From contig NZ_CP156989.1 in assembly GCF_039880525.1 (NCBI RefSeq), positions 2,108,001 to 2,172,000 of the forward strand: a stretch of 64,000 nt of DNA, written 5' to 3'. The position numbers and the translations under genes are program-made. This document shows, piece after piece, positions 37,415 to 46,129 of this stretch (its first letter is position 1; the number at the start of each line of letters is the position of its first letter). The stretch is from Agrococcus sp. ProA11. Its GTDB lineage: Bacteria; Actinomycetota; Actinomycetes; Actinomycetales; Microbacteriaceae. The notes under the pieces were generated by a model that searched no databases, was not told the DNA's origin, and was given only the letters and a program-made list of their open reading frames with translations.

Positions 37415-38779
37415 ATGCGATCACGAGTGGGCGCCGCAGCAGCGGCCGCGGCTGCGCTGCTGCTGACCGGGTGCGGAGGGGGCGGCGCCGCGGTCGCCGA
37501 CGACGTCGACTTCGACGCCGCACCGACAGGCACCATGGCGGGCTGGGGCTTCGAGAACACGGACGATGTCGGCCAGGCACGGCTGGACCATGCCGCAGCG
37601 GCCCTGGGGGACGTCACGGTCGACCTCGACCAGACGGCCTTCGACGCGCAGAAGTTCACGACGCTCGCGGCCGCGGGCGACCTGCCCGATGTGGTGCAGA
37701 TGGATCGACAGTTCGTGCCCACCTACGCCGCGCAAGGTCTGCTGATGCCGCTCGACGCGTGCTTCGAGGCGCACGCCATCGATCCGACGCAGCACTGGTA
37801 TCCGCACGTCGCGGCCGACGTGACCTGGGACGACCAGATGTGGGCGGTGCCGCAGTTCTACCAGCCGCCGGTGATCCTGACGAACGCTCGGGTGATGGAC
37901 GAGGCGGGCGTGAGCGCCGAGGATCTCGACGCCAGCGACCCCGACGCCATGGTCGCCGCGGCCGAGGCGATGACCGTGATGGACGGCTCGAGCGTGAGCC
38001 GCGTGGGCTTCGACCCGCAGGGCGTCTCGAAGGCAGCGCAGTGGATGCTGGCGTTCGGCGGCGGAATCGTGGATGAATCCGGCATGCCGACGCTGGATCG
38101 CGCAGAGAACGTCGACGCGGTCGAGTTCCTGCAGCGGCTCTACGAGGCGCAGGGCGGCTTCGCGGAGGTGAGTGGGTTCATCGACTCGATCGACATCTTC
38201 GGCGACGGCAATGGCTACGCCAACGACCTCGTCGGGGCTGCGGTGTTCGACCAGTGGTACGTCAACGTGCTGACCCCCTATGCCGACCAGGTCGAGATCG
38301 GTGCCGTGCCGATGCGAGACCGCGACGGCGAGCCGTTCACGGCTGCCGGCGGGTCGTCCTTCGTCGTGCCCGCCACGGCGCAGAATCCCGGCGCGGCATG
38401 CGCCTGGGCCATCGAGCTCACGAAGGCGGATGCGTGGCGTGCGGCCGCCGAGGCGCGCGCAACGACCACGGAACAGGAGAGTGACCGGAACGGCATCAAT
38501 GCCGGCCTGTTCACCGGCACGCCGGAGAGCGACGAGGTGATCCGTGAGGAGTACGCCTCGGCGGAGGGCTACCCCGGCTTCGAGGAGGCGATCGGCACTT
38601 ACTACGACGCCGCGGCGGTCGGCACCTCGCTCGGCGCCTCACCCGCAGGCCAGCAGATCCAGTCCGAGCTGCAGAACGCCATGTCCTCGGCCCTGGTCGG
38701 CGAGAGCTCGCCTGCCGATGCGCTCGCTCAGGCTCAGCAGGCCGCCATGCGCGCGTACGACCAGGTCAGCGGAGGCTGA
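37415..38779 (+). CDS. Sugar ABC transporter substrate-binding lipoprotein
   Basis: 454 residues. Signal peptide with lipobox LTGC (Cys20) followed by a Gly stretch. Cluster B (family 1) solute-binding fold: DQTAFDAQKFTTLAAAGDLPDVVQMDRQFVPTYAAQGLLMPLD, PQFYQPPVILTNARVMDEAGV, GGSSFVVPATAQNPGAACAWAIELT. The ligand is probably an oligosaccharide. GAGAGGGG ribosome binding site. It is convergent with its likely permease genes, which is unusual, since the binding protein normally leads the same operon. Confidence 0.9.
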   Translation: MRSRVGAAAAAAAALLLTGCGGGGAAVADDVDFDAAPTGTMAGWGFENTDDVGQARLDHAAAALGDVTVDLDQTAFDAQKFTTLAAAGDLPDVVQMDRQFVPTYAAQGLLMPLDACFEAHAIDPTQHWYPHVAADVTWDDQMWAVPQFYQPPVILTNARVMDEAGVSAEDLDASDPDAMVAAAEAMTVMDGSSVSRVGFDPQGVSKAAQWMLAFGGGIVDESGMPTLDRAENVDAVEFLQRLYEAQGGFAEVSGFIDSIDIFGDGNGYANDLVGAAVFDQWYVNVLTPYADQVEIGAVPMRDRDGEPFTAAGGSSFVVPATAQNPGAACAWAIELTKADAWRAAAEARATTTEQESDRNGINAGLFTGTPESDEVIREEYASAEGYPGFEEAIGTYYDAAAVGTSLGASPAGQQIQSELQNAMSSALVGESSPADALAQAQQAAMRAYDQVSGG

Positions 38780-38798
38780 CGCCGCGGGCGGCGCTCGT

Positions 38799-39740
38799 TC
38801 ATCCTGTCCTGCCCGACGTGGCGATGCCCTGGATGAACGAGCGCTGCCCGAACGCGAACAGGATCAGCATGGGGAGCGTCACGATCAGCGCCGCCACCAT
38901 CACGTACTGGTAGTCGCCGTGACCGCCCGACTCGGGGCTGTACTTCGTCATCGCGCTCGCGATCCCGAGCGGCACGGTGTAGCCGTCGGCGGAGGCGGTG
39001 TTGAGGTAGATGAGCGCACCCTGCAGGTTGTTCCAGCTGGCCTGGAACTCGAACAGGAAGACGATCACGAAGGAGGGCACCGAGAGTGGGAAGGCGATGC
39101 GCCAGAACTGCCCCCACGCACTCAGCCCATCGATGCGCGCCGCCTCGAAGAGCTCGCGCGGCAGCCCGAGGAAGAACTGGCGCAGCAGGAAGATGTAGAA
39201 CGCCGAGCCGAACAGGTTCGCGCCCCAGAGCGGAACGTGGGTCCCGACGAAGCCGAGCTGATTCCAGATCAGGTACTGCGGCACGAGCGTCACCGCCCCC
39301 GGCAGCATCATGGTGGCGAGCACGATGCCGAACAGCACGTTCCTGCCGGGGAAGCGGAAGTAGGCGAAGCCGAAGGCCACGAGCGCGCTCGAGACGGTCA
39401 CGAAGCCCGCGGCCAGCACGGCGATCAGCACGCTGTTCCCCAGCCAGCTCAGCAGCGGCAGCTGCGAGAAGACCTCGACGTAGTTCTCCGGCTGCCAGGT
39501 TCGGGGGATGAGGCGGTTGTCGAAGACCTCGCCGCGTGGCTTCAGGCTCGCAGCGAGCAGCCAGGCGATCGGGTAGAGGAAGAGTGCGGTGCAGGCCAGC
39601 AGCAGGATCCACCGCACCGCCTGCCCCAGCCAGTTCCACACCGAGAGCTCTCGCTCGCGCGCTCGCGTCGGGCGCGCCGCCGCATCCGCGAGCGCAGCGG
39701 AGCTCATCGGGCCCTTGGCCGAGTCTGCCGGGGCGCTCAT
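38799..39740 (-). CDS. Carbohydrate ABC transporter permease, MalG-like
   Basis: 313 residues, six transmembrane helices. The MalG-type loop for ATPase docking is FFLGLPRELFEAARIDGLSAWGQFWRIAFPLSVPS. N-terminal about 35 residues are a cytoplasmic extension. Overlaps the upstream permease by four bases (ATGA). No ATPase gene follows; UgpC at 5.6 kb is a candidate. Confidence 0.93.
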   Translation of the reverse strand: MSAPADSAKGPMSSAALADAAARPTRARERELSVWNWLGQAVRWILLLACTALFLYPIAWLLAASLKPRGEVFDNRLIPRTWQPENYVEVFSQLPLLSWLGNSVLIAVLAAGFVTVSSALVAFGFAYFRFPGRNVLFGIVLATMMLPGAVTLVPQYLIWNQLGFVGTHVPLWGANLFGSAFYIFLLRQFFLGLPRELFEAARIDGLSAWGQFWRIAFPLSVPSFVIVFLFEFQASWNNLQGALIYLNTASADGYTVPLGIASAMTKYSPESGGHGDYQYVMVAALIVTLPMLILFAFGQRSFIQGIATSGRTG

Positions 39741-40699
39741 CGCTCGCCTCCCTCGTAGTAGACGAATCGGTTGCCCACCCGGATCTGGATCAGCGAGATC
39801 GCCAGGATGATGAGGAACAGCAGCCACGCCATCGCGGCCGCGAAGCCGAAGTTGAACTGCCGGAACGCCTGCTCGAACAGGTAGATGGCGTAGAAGAGCG
39901 ACGCATCCGATGAACCCGCCGCGGTCGTGCGATGGAAGAGCAGGAACGCCTGATCGAAGATCTGGAAGGCGGCGATCGTCAGCACCAGCACGTTGAAGAG
40001 CACGGCGGGAGAGATGAGCGGCAGCGTCACGTTCCAGAACCGCCGCCACGCTCCGGCGCCGTCGATCGATGCCGCCTCGTAAAGCTCCTTCGGCACGTTC
40101 TGCAGCGCGGCGAGGAAGATCACCATCGTGCCGGCCACGCCCCACAGCGTCATGAGCACGATCGACGGCTTCACCCAGGCCGGATCGATGAGCCAGTTGG
40201 GGCCGTCGATGCCGATCGCCGCGAGCCCGCGGTTGATGGCGCCGGAGCTGCCGTTGAGCAGCAGCAGGAACACCGACGCGGTGGCGACCGTCGGCGTCAT
40301 CTTCGGCAGGTAGAAGATCGTGCGGAAGATGCCGGCGCCCCGCCGCACGCTGGCGAGCAGCAGGGCGAGCGCGAGCGCTAGCGCGACTTCGAGCGGCACG
40401 GCAAGCACGGCGAAGAAGAGCGTGTTGCCGAGCGCCGTCGCGATCTTCGGATCCTCGATGAGCGCCTGATAGTTCGCGATCCCGGCCGGTCGTGCGGTGT
40501 CGGTGGCGAGCTGGTAGTGACTGAAGGAGATCACCAGGCTGTAGATCATGGCGCCGAAGGTGAACACCAGGAAGCCGACGATCCACGGCGAGAGGAACAG
40601 GTAGCCCGCGATCGCCTCGCGCCGGCGCATCGGGCTCATCCGCTGCCGCGGCGCAGCAGGCCTGATCCGGCGCCGAATGCCCGTTGCCGCAGTCGTCAT
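39737..40699 (-). CDS. Carbohydrate ABC transporter permease, MalF/UgpA-like
   Basis: 320 residues, six transmembrane helices, beginning AGYLFLSPWIVGFLVFTFG. Docking loop LQNVPKELYEAASIDGAGAWRRFWNVTLPLISP. Start ATG at 40699 behind GAGGAGG. Forms a pair with the MalG-like permease; the binding protein is encoded opposite and convergent. Confidence 0.93.
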   Translation of the reverse strand: MTTAATGIRRRIRPAAPRQRMSPMRRREAIAGYLFLSPWIVGFLVFTFGAMIYSLVISFSHYQLATDTARPAGIANYQALIEDPKIATALGNTLFFAVLAVPLEVALALALALLLASVRRGAGIFRTIFYLPKMTPTVATASVFLLLLNGSSGAINRGLAAIGIDGPNWLIDPAWVKPSIVLMTLWGVAGTMVIFLAALQNVPKELYEAASIDGAGAWRRFWNVTLPLISPAVLFNVLVLTIAAFQIFDQAFLLFHRTTAAGSSDASLFYAIYLFEQAFRQFNFGFAAAMAWLLFLIILAISLIQIRVGNRFVYYEGGER

Positions 40700-40851
40700 C
40701 CCTGGACCTCCTCGCCTCGAGTCGGTCCGCGAGCGAACCGGTGCTCCAGGTGTAGCCCACTTCTCCGAGAACCGCATCCAGCCCCGGTCGACGTGCTGAA
40801 CGCGGCGCAGCAGCCCGTGCTGCGTAGCGCTCCTCGGCGTACGCTGGCCCC

Positions 40852-41388
40852 ATGACCGTCCACGAGCGCGCCACGATCATCCCGTTGCCCGACCGGGTGC
40901 CGCACCTGCCGAAGTCGGCACTCGTCATGCCCGGCGCCGTCATCACAGGCGCCGTCTCGCTCGGCGAGCGCGTCGGGATCTGGCCGGGCGCCTCCCTGCG
41001 CGCAGAAGAGGAGCCGATCCGGATCGGCGAGGACTCGAACGTGCAGGACTCCTGCTCGCTGCATGTCGACCACGGCTACCCGCTGCGCATCGGCGCGCGC
41101 GTCTCGATCGGGCACAACGCCGTCGTGCACGGCTGCACGGTGGAGGACGACGTGCTCATCGGCATGCACGCGACGGTCATGAACGGCGCCGTCATCGGTG
41201 CGGGGTCGATCATCGCCGCCGGTGCGCTCGTCACCGAGGGCACCGTGATCCCCGAAGGGTCGCTCGTCGCAGGCGTGCCGGGCAAGGTGCGCCGCGAGAC
41301 CACCGACGACGAGCGGCACGGCATCGCCCGGAACGCCGAGAGCTACGCGCAGCGCATCCAGCTGTACGTCGACGCGCTCGGCCGCTGA
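40852..41388 (+). CDS. Gamma-class carbonic anhydrase-like protein
   Basis: 178 residues, left-handed beta-helix built from hexapeptide repeats (VITGAVSLGERVGIWPGASLRAEEEPIRIGEDSNVQDSCSLH). Zinc-ligand histidines: LHVDHGYPLRIG, IGHNAVVHGCTV, IGMHATVMNGAVI. The YrdA/PaaY branch; carbonic anhydrase activity is possible but not assured. The C-terminal helix ends in YAQRIQLYVDALGR. TACGCT ends 6 nt before the ATG: leaderless. Confidence 0.9.
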   Translation: MTVHERATIIPLPDRVPHLPKSALVMPGAVITGAVSLGERVGIWPGASLRAEEEPIRIGEDSNVQDSCSLHVDHGYPLRIGARVSIGHNAVVHGCTVEDDVLIGMHATVMNGAVIGAGSIIAAGALVTEGTVIPEGSLVAGVPGKVRRETTDDERHGIARNAESYAQRIQLYVDALGR

Positions 41389-41459
41389 CCCGGCGTGCGC
41401 GCCCCTGGCGGGGCACGGCGACGCATGCGTAGGCTCGGCACCACCGAGAGGAGCACGCA

Positions 41460-41954
41460 ATGACAATCCAGCGGACCGGCACCGTCACCGAGCACGGCGA
41501 GATGTGCGAGCTCACGCTCGAGCGTGCGGTGGGCGCCGACGCCATCGCGGTCTGGCCGTTCTTCTCTGAATCGCGCGAGCTCGGGATGTGGTTCGGCACG
41601 TATGTGGGCGACCCCGACTCCGGTGAGGTGGTGCTGGCGATGAACGCCGAGGAGGGCGATGCCACGAGTGCCGTCGAGATCCTCGACTGCTCAGCGCCCG
41701 AGCACCTGGTCGTGCAGACGACGAACGAGGCGGGCAGCTGGAGCCTGGAGGTCGAGCTGGAGGACGGCGGGCACGAGCCCGGATCCGGCACCCTGATCCG
41801 CTTCACGCAGCATGAGCTGCCGCTGGTGATGCTTCCCGATGTCGCCGCCGGCTGGGAGTGGTACCTCGACCGGCTGGTCGCCGCGATCACGGGCGATGCG
41901 ATGCCCGACTGGGACGACTACTACCCCGCCCTGCGCGACGCCTACGCGAACTGA
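41460..41954 (+). CDS. SRPBCC/START-like ligand-binding protein
   Basis: 164 residues, helix-grip fold of the AHSA1 type: CELTLERAVGADAIAVWPFFSESRELGMWFGTYVGDP, then GTLIRFTQHELP and WEWYLDRLVAAITGDAMPDWDDYYP at the end. Ligand unknown. GAGAGGAG ribosome binding site; start at 41460. Convergent with folD. Confidence 0.85.
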   Translation: MTIQRTGTVTEHGEMCELTLERAVGADAIAVWPFFSESRELGMWFGTYVGDPDSGEVVLAMNAEEGDATSAVEILDCSAPEHLVVQTTNEAGSWSLEVELEDGGHEPGSGTLIRFTQHELPLVMLPDVAAGWEWYLDRLVAAITGDAMPDWDDYYPALRDAYAN

Positions 41955-41976
41955 CCTCGTAGGCGAAAGGCACCGA

Positions 41977-42864
41977 CTAGCGCGAGCGCGTCGCCTTCTC
42001 CGACATCTGCACGACGTTGTCGAGCAGCATCACGCGGGTCATCGGGCCGACGCCGCCGGGCACGGGCGAGACCCACGCCGCGACATCCATCACGCCGGGA
42101 TCGACGTCCCCGAGCAGCTTCACCTTGCCGGTCTCGGCCGAGAGGCCGCGGGTGATGCCGACGTCGAGCACTGCGGCACCCGGCTTCACCCACTCGGGCT
42201 TGATGAGCCCCGGCACACCGACCGCCGCGACGACGATGTCTGCCTCGCGCACGTGCGCCGCCAGATCCGGCGTGCGCGAGTGGCACAGCGCCACGGTCGC
42301 GTCGATGCCCTTGCGGGTCAGCAGCAGGCCGAGCGGGCGGCCCACCGTCAGGCCACGGCCGACGATCGCGACGCTGGCGCCGGCGATCTCGATGTCGTGC
42401 CGGCGCAGCATCTGCACGATCCCGGCGGGCGTGCACGGCAGCGGGGAGTCGATCGGGCCGTCGACGCCGAGCACCAGGCGGCCGAGGTTCGTCGGGTGCA
42501 GCCCGTCGGCATCCTTGTCCGGATCCATCAGCTCGAGCATCGCGTGCTCGTCGTGGCCGGGCGGCAGCGGCAACTGGATGATGTAGCCGGTGACCTCGCG
42601 TGCCGAGTTGAGATCCTCGACGGCCGCTCGCACGTCGGCGGTCGAGGCGCTCGACGGCAGGTCGACGCGGATCGACTCGATGCCGACCTCTGCGCAATCG
42701 CGGTGCTTGCCCTTGACGTAGGAGTGGCTCGCCGGGTCGTCGCCGACCATCAGCGTGCCGAGCCCGGGCGTGACGCCCTTGGCCTGCAGCGCGTCGACGC
42801 GCTCCTTCAGTTCCGCCTTGATGGCCGCCGCGGTGGCGTTGCCATCGAGCAGCTGCGCCGTCAT
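41977..42864 (-). CDS. folD: Methylene-THF dehydrogenase/cyclohydrolase FolD
   Basis: 295 residues. Interconverts 5,10-methylene-, methenyl- and 10-formyl-tetrahydrofolate with NADP. Substrate lysine motif [54 protein letters not shown] loop [16 protein letters not shown], and [17 protein letters not shown]. Overlaps the glyA stop by four bases, so both depend on the ZTP riboswitch. Confidence 0.97.
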   Translation of the reverse strand: MTAQLLDGNATAAAIKAELKERVDALQAKGVTPGLGTLMVGDDPASHSYVKGKHRDCAEVGIESIRVDLPSSASTADVRAAVEDLNSAREVTGYIIQLPLPPGHDEHAMLELMDPDKDADGLHPTNLGRLVLGVDGPIDSPLPCTPAGIVQMLRRHDIEIAGASVAIVGRGLTVGRPLGLLLTRKGIDATVALCHSRTPDLAAHVREADIVVAAVGVPGLIKPEWVKPGAAVLDVGITRGLSAETGKVKLLGDVDPGVMDVAAWVSPVPGGVGPMTRVMLLDNVVQMSEKATRSR

Positions 42865-44192
42865 CGGTCGACGCTCGAGCCGAGCTCGTGCACTGCCTCC
42901 GGCTGGCCAGAGGGCCCGACGCCCGGGTAGAGCGGGAATGCGTCGGCGAGCTTCGCGACGCGAGCGCGCAGGCTGTCGAGGTCGGCATCCGGCAGCAGCG
43001 CGAGGGCGATCACGTCGGCGACCTCGGTGAACTCCTCGTCGCCGAAGCCGCGGGTCGCGAGCGCCGGCGTGCCGATGCGGAGGCCGGAGGTGACCATCGG
43101 CGGGCGCGGGTCGTTCGGCACCGCGTTGCGGTTGACGGTGATGCGGATCTCGTGGAGCAGATCCTCCGCCTGCTTGCCGTCGATCGCGGCGTCGCGCAGG
43201 TCGACCAGCACCAGGTGCACGTCGGTGCCGCCGGAGCGCACCGAGATGCCCGCATCCTGGACGTCCTGCTGCATGAGGCGCTCGGCGAGGATGTGCGCGC
43301 CGCGCAGCGTGCGCTCCTGGCGCTCCTTGAACTCCTCCGAGGCAGCGAGCTTGAAGGCGGTGGCCTTGGCCGCGATCACGTGCATGAGCGGGCCGCCCTG
43401 CTGGCCCGGGAAGACGCCCGAGTTGATCTTCTTCGCGATGTCGGCGTCGTTCGTCAGGATGAAGCCCGAGCGGGGGCCACCGATGGTCTTGTGCACGGTC
43501 GACGAGACGACGTGCGCGTGCGGCACCGGGTTCGGGTGCAGGCCCGCGGCGACGAGGCCCGCGAAGTGCGCCATGTCGACCCACAGGAGCGCGCCGACCT
43601 CGTCGGCGATCGCGCGGAACTCGGCGAAGTCGAGCTGCCGCGGGTAGGCCGACCAGCCGGCGACGATCACCTTGGGCTTGTGCTCGATCGCGAGGCGACG
43701 CACCTCGTCCATGTCGACGCGGCTCGTCTCGGCGTCGACGCCGTACGCGACGATGTCGTAGAGGCGGCCCGAGAAGTTGATTTTCATGCCGTGCGTGAGG
43801 TGACCGCCGTGGTCGAGCGACAGGCCGAGCACGGTGTCACCCGGGCGCGCGATGGCGTGGAGGACGGCGGCGTTCGCGGTGGCACCCGAGTGCGGCTGCA
43901 CGTTGGCGAACTCGGCGCCGAACAGCGACTTGGCGCGCTCGATCGCGAGGCTCTCGGCGACATCCACGTACTCGCAGCCGCCGTAGTAGCGGCGCCCCGG
44001 GTAGCCCTCGGCGTACTTGTTCGTCAGCACGCTGCCGGCGGATTCCAGCACGGCGACGGGCACGAAGTTCTCGCTCGCGATCATCTCGAGGAAGTCGCGC
44101 TGGCGGTTCAGCTCCTGGTGCAGCACCTCGGCGATCTCGGGATCGACCTCGGCGAGGGGCGAGTTGAACGTGCTGGGCAGGCGGTCGGTCAC
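42861..44192 (-). CDS. glyA: Serine hydroxymethyltransferase
   Basis: 443 residues. Moves the hydroxymethyl group of serine to tetrahydrofolate, giving glycine and methylene-THF, with PLP. Segments: [50 protein letters not shown], and the PLP lysine in [16 protein letters not shown]. Start is GTG at 44192 (GAAGGAGC 6 bases upstream). An upstream extension to 44309 would read through the riboswitch and is rejected. Confidence 0.96.
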   Translation of the reverse strand: MTDRLPSTFNSPLAEVDPEIAEVLHQELNRQRDFLEMIASENFVPVAVLESAGSVLTNKYAEGYPGRRYYGGCEYVDVAESLAIERAKSLFGAEFANVQPHSGATANAAVLHAIARPGDTVLGLSLDHGGHLTHGMKINFSGRLYDIVAYGVDAETSRVDMDEVRRLAIEHKPKVIVAGWSAYPRQLDFAEFRAIADEVGALLWVDMAHFAGLVAAGLHPNPVPHAHVVSSTVHKTIGGPRSGFILTNDADIAKKINSGVFPGQQGGPLMHVIAAKATAFKLAASEEFKERQERTLRGAHILAERLMQQDVQDAGISVRSGGTDVHLVLVDLRDAAIDGKQAEDLLHEIRITVNRNAVPNDPRPPMVTSGLRIGTPALATRGFGDEEFTEVADVIALALLPDADLDSLRARVAKLADAFPLYPGVGPSGQPEAVHELGSSVDR

Positions 44193-44234
44193 GGGTGCTC
44201 CTTCGCTGTGCGCTGGCGCGCGTCGCTGGCTGAT

Positions 44235-44301
44235 TGCCCAGGCGCGCGGCTCGAGATCGGCCGCTCCCCGGTGGTGATCCACCCATGCGCCAGTCACGGC
44301 C
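44235..44301 (-). promoter_or_regulatory. ZTP (pfl) riboswitch before glyA-folD
   Basis: On the minus strand the leader reads GGCCGTGACTGGCG, then GGGTGG-ATCA-CCACC hairpin, GGGGAGCGGCC, and later the conserved 3' block GCGCGCCTGGGCA. The GTGACTGGCG / hairpin / GGGAGC / CGCCTGGGC order is that of the ZTP riboswitch, which senses the purine intermediate ZMP/ZTP that builds up when formyl-folate is low, and turns on one-carbon genes. Downstream GC-rich segments (GCGCGC, CTGG/CCAG) can form alternative stems before the ribosome binding site. Confidence 0.92.
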
Positions 44302-44307
44302 TCTCCC

Positions 44308-44313
44308 ATGGTA
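44308..44313 (-). promoter_or_regulatory. -10 element of glyA-folD
   Basis: TACCAT on the minus strand, 7 bases before the first conserved base of the riboswitch, so the transcript would begin at the aptamer. Confidence 0.6.
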
Positions 44314-44407
44314 GCCCGCGGCGCGGTGCGGGTGGCAGAGCGCCCTAGACACGGCGCGGAGTCGGTGACACCGTGCGGTGAGGAGTCACACCGTTCGAAG
44401 GAGAACC

Positions 44408-45178
44408 ATGAGCGTCATCGATCTGACCGGCAAGGTCGCCGTCGTCACCGGGGGCGGCAGCGGCATCGGCCGCTCCACCTGCGAGCTCTTCGCGAGCCTC
44501 GGCGCCACGGTCGTCGTCAGCGACATCGCCGAGACCGCGCACGAGACCGTCTCGGCCATCGAGGCCGCAGGCGGAACCGCATCCGCCGTGGTCGGCGACA
44601 TCAGCGATCCCACGGTGGCGGATGCTGTTATCGCCGCGGCCGTCGAGCGCCACGGAAGGCTCGATGTGCTGGTCAACAACGCGGGGGTCATGGATCACTT
44701 CGCGGGCGCGGCGAACGTCAGCGACGAGGTGTGGGAGCGCATCCTGCGGATCAACCTCAACGGCCCGTTCTTCCTCACGCGCGCTGCACTCAAGGTGATG
44801 GTGCCCGCGGGCGGCGGCTCGATCATCAACGTGGCGAGCGAGGCGGGGATGCGCGGGGCGGCCGCAGGCGCCGCGTACACGACGTCGAAGCACGGCCTGA
44901 TCGGCCTCACGCGCAACACCGCGTACACCTACGCCAAGCAGGGCATCCGCGCGAACGCGGTGTCACCGGGCGGAGTCGAGACCAACGTCATGACGGCTGA
45001 TGTGCAGCAGCACATCGATCAGGAGGGCCTCGCCGCGATCACGCCCGTGCATCAGTCGGCGCTGGCCACCGCACAGCCGATCCAGCAGGCGAACCTCATC
45101 GCCTTCCTCGCCTCGGATGCCGCGAGCAACGTCAGCGGCGCGATCATCCCGAACGACGGGGGCTGGTTCGCGGGCTGA
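44408..45178 (+). CDS. Short-chain dehydrogenase/reductase (classical SDR)
   Basis: 256 residues. Cofactor loop [11 protein letters not shown], acidic residue after the second strand (VVSDIAETA; Asp suggests NAD), [10 protein letters not shown], catalytic Ser in INVASEAG, catalytic YTTSK, and [14 protein letters not shown]. Substrate unknown. GAAGGAG ribosome binding site; start at 44408. Divergent from glyA. Confidence 0.93.
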   Translation: MSVIDLTGKVAVVTGGGSGIGRSTCELFASLGATVVVSDIAETAHETVSAIEAAGGTASAVVGDISDPTVADAVIAAAVERHGRLDVLVNNAGVMDHFAGAANVSDEVWERILRINLNGPFFLTRAALKVMVPAGGGSIINVASEAGMRGAAAGAAYTTSKHGLIGLTRNTAYTYAKQGIRANAVSPGGVETNVMTADVQQHIDQEGLAAITPVHQSALATAQPIQQANLIAFLASDAASNVSGAIIPNDGGWFAG

Positions 45179-45216
45179 GCGGCCGGAACGGCCCGTCGCC
45201 ATCCGCCGCGATGTGC

Positions 45217-45356
45217 TCCGGTACCGAACTGCCGCGTCCAGGGCGCTCAGGCGACGATTCGGTACCGCTGGGAGCGCTGCCGATGCGCTCGGCGGCGAGT
45301 TCCGGTACCGATGCGTCGCGTGCGGGGCACTGCGGCGACGGTTTGGTAGCGCTGGG
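45217..45356. repeat. Two 56-bp direct repeats with GGTACC ends
   Basis: Units 45217-45272 and 45301-45356 start with TCCGGTACCG and end with GCTGGG; they match at about 43 of 56 bases with an 84-bp period. Each unit has a CGGTACCG-like palindrome near both ends (the last is degraded to TGGTAGCG). They occupy the 255-base gap before the DinB-like gene; no gene is seen there. Confidence 0.75.
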
Positions 45357-45433
45357 CCGGCGGCGTGGGGCACGCGTGCGAGGGGCGAGTGGCAGGCGGA
45401 CGCGCTCGCGGCGGCGCGTGCTTGGATCGGCGC

Positions 45434-45949
45434 ATGGTTCAGGACGACCGCACTCGCTCGCTGCTGCTCGGCGCGCTCAACGCGCAGCGCAGCCACATCC
45501 TCGCCGCGATCGAGGGGCTCACCGACGCGCAGCTGCGCACGCCGACACTGCCATCGGGATGGTCGCCGATCGGCCTCGTGCGGCACGTGACGCTCGGCGG
45601 CGAGCGCTTCTGGTTCCACACCGTCGTGGCGGGCGAGCCGCTCGACTACTGGCCAGACGACGATCCCGCGCTCGACGGCGGCAGGCCCGCCGACTGGCGC
45701 GTGGCGCCCGACGAGTCGACGGATGCGGTGGTGCGCGAGTACCGCGACGCGATCGCGCGCTCCGACGCGATCATCGCCGCGCTGCCGCTCGATGCACGCC
45801 CGCGCCGACCCGAGCCCGACTGGCCCGTGGATGCGTTCCCCGATCTCGCCGCCGTGCTCATGCACGTGATCATCGATGAGTCGACGCACGCAGGCCACCT
45901 GGATGCGGCGCGCGAGCTCATCGACGGCCGCCAGCACCTCGTGCTCTGA
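45434..45949 (+). CDS. DinB/DUF664-family protein
   Basis: 171 residues, four-helix DinB fold with the metal-ligand histidines in IGLVRHVTLGGERFWFHTVV and the late DESTHAGHLDAARELIDGR. Stand-alone members are thiol-dependent enzymes or remain unassigned; mycothiol is a known partner for relatives. A TTGGAT element ends 6 nt before the ATG at 45434, similar to the leaderless promoters elsewhere. Confidence 0.87.
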   Translation: MVQDDRTRSLLLGALNAQRSHILAAIEGLTDAQLRTPTLPSGWSPIGLVRHVTLGGERFWFHTVVAGEPLDYWPDDDPALDGGRPADWRVAPDESTDAVVREYRDAIARSDAIIAALPLDARPRRPEPDWPVDAFPDLAAVLMHVIIDESTHAGHLDAARELIDGRQHLVL

Positions 45950-46022
45950 CCCGCGGGACGCGCCACGCCCCGCCCCGCCCCGCACCTCGCGCCCAGCCCT
46001 GCGGGCGCGGCCGACGCGAACG

Positions 46023-46080
46023 GGACCCCTCCCACCATCCGCGACCTGGCGCACCAGGTCGGCGGGGGCGGAAGGGGTCC
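46023..46080. terminator. Nested hairpins between dinB-like gene and putA
   Basis: Outer stem GGACCCCT (46023-46030) with AGGGGTCC (46073-46080); inner stem CGACCTGG/CCAGGTCG (46042-46049 with 46054-46061) closed by CGCA. Lies between convergent genes and can serve both. Confidence 0.75.
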
Positions 46081-46129
46081 TCGGTCATCGCACGCCGAGC
46101 GCCGCCGCGGTGTCGCGGGGCGCCGCGCC

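Noticed and set aside
44193-44309. N-terminal extension of glyA starting MGEAVTG
   Set aside because: The extension is the ZTP riboswitch read as codons; GTG at 44192 has a good ribosome binding site and fits the family's N-terminus.
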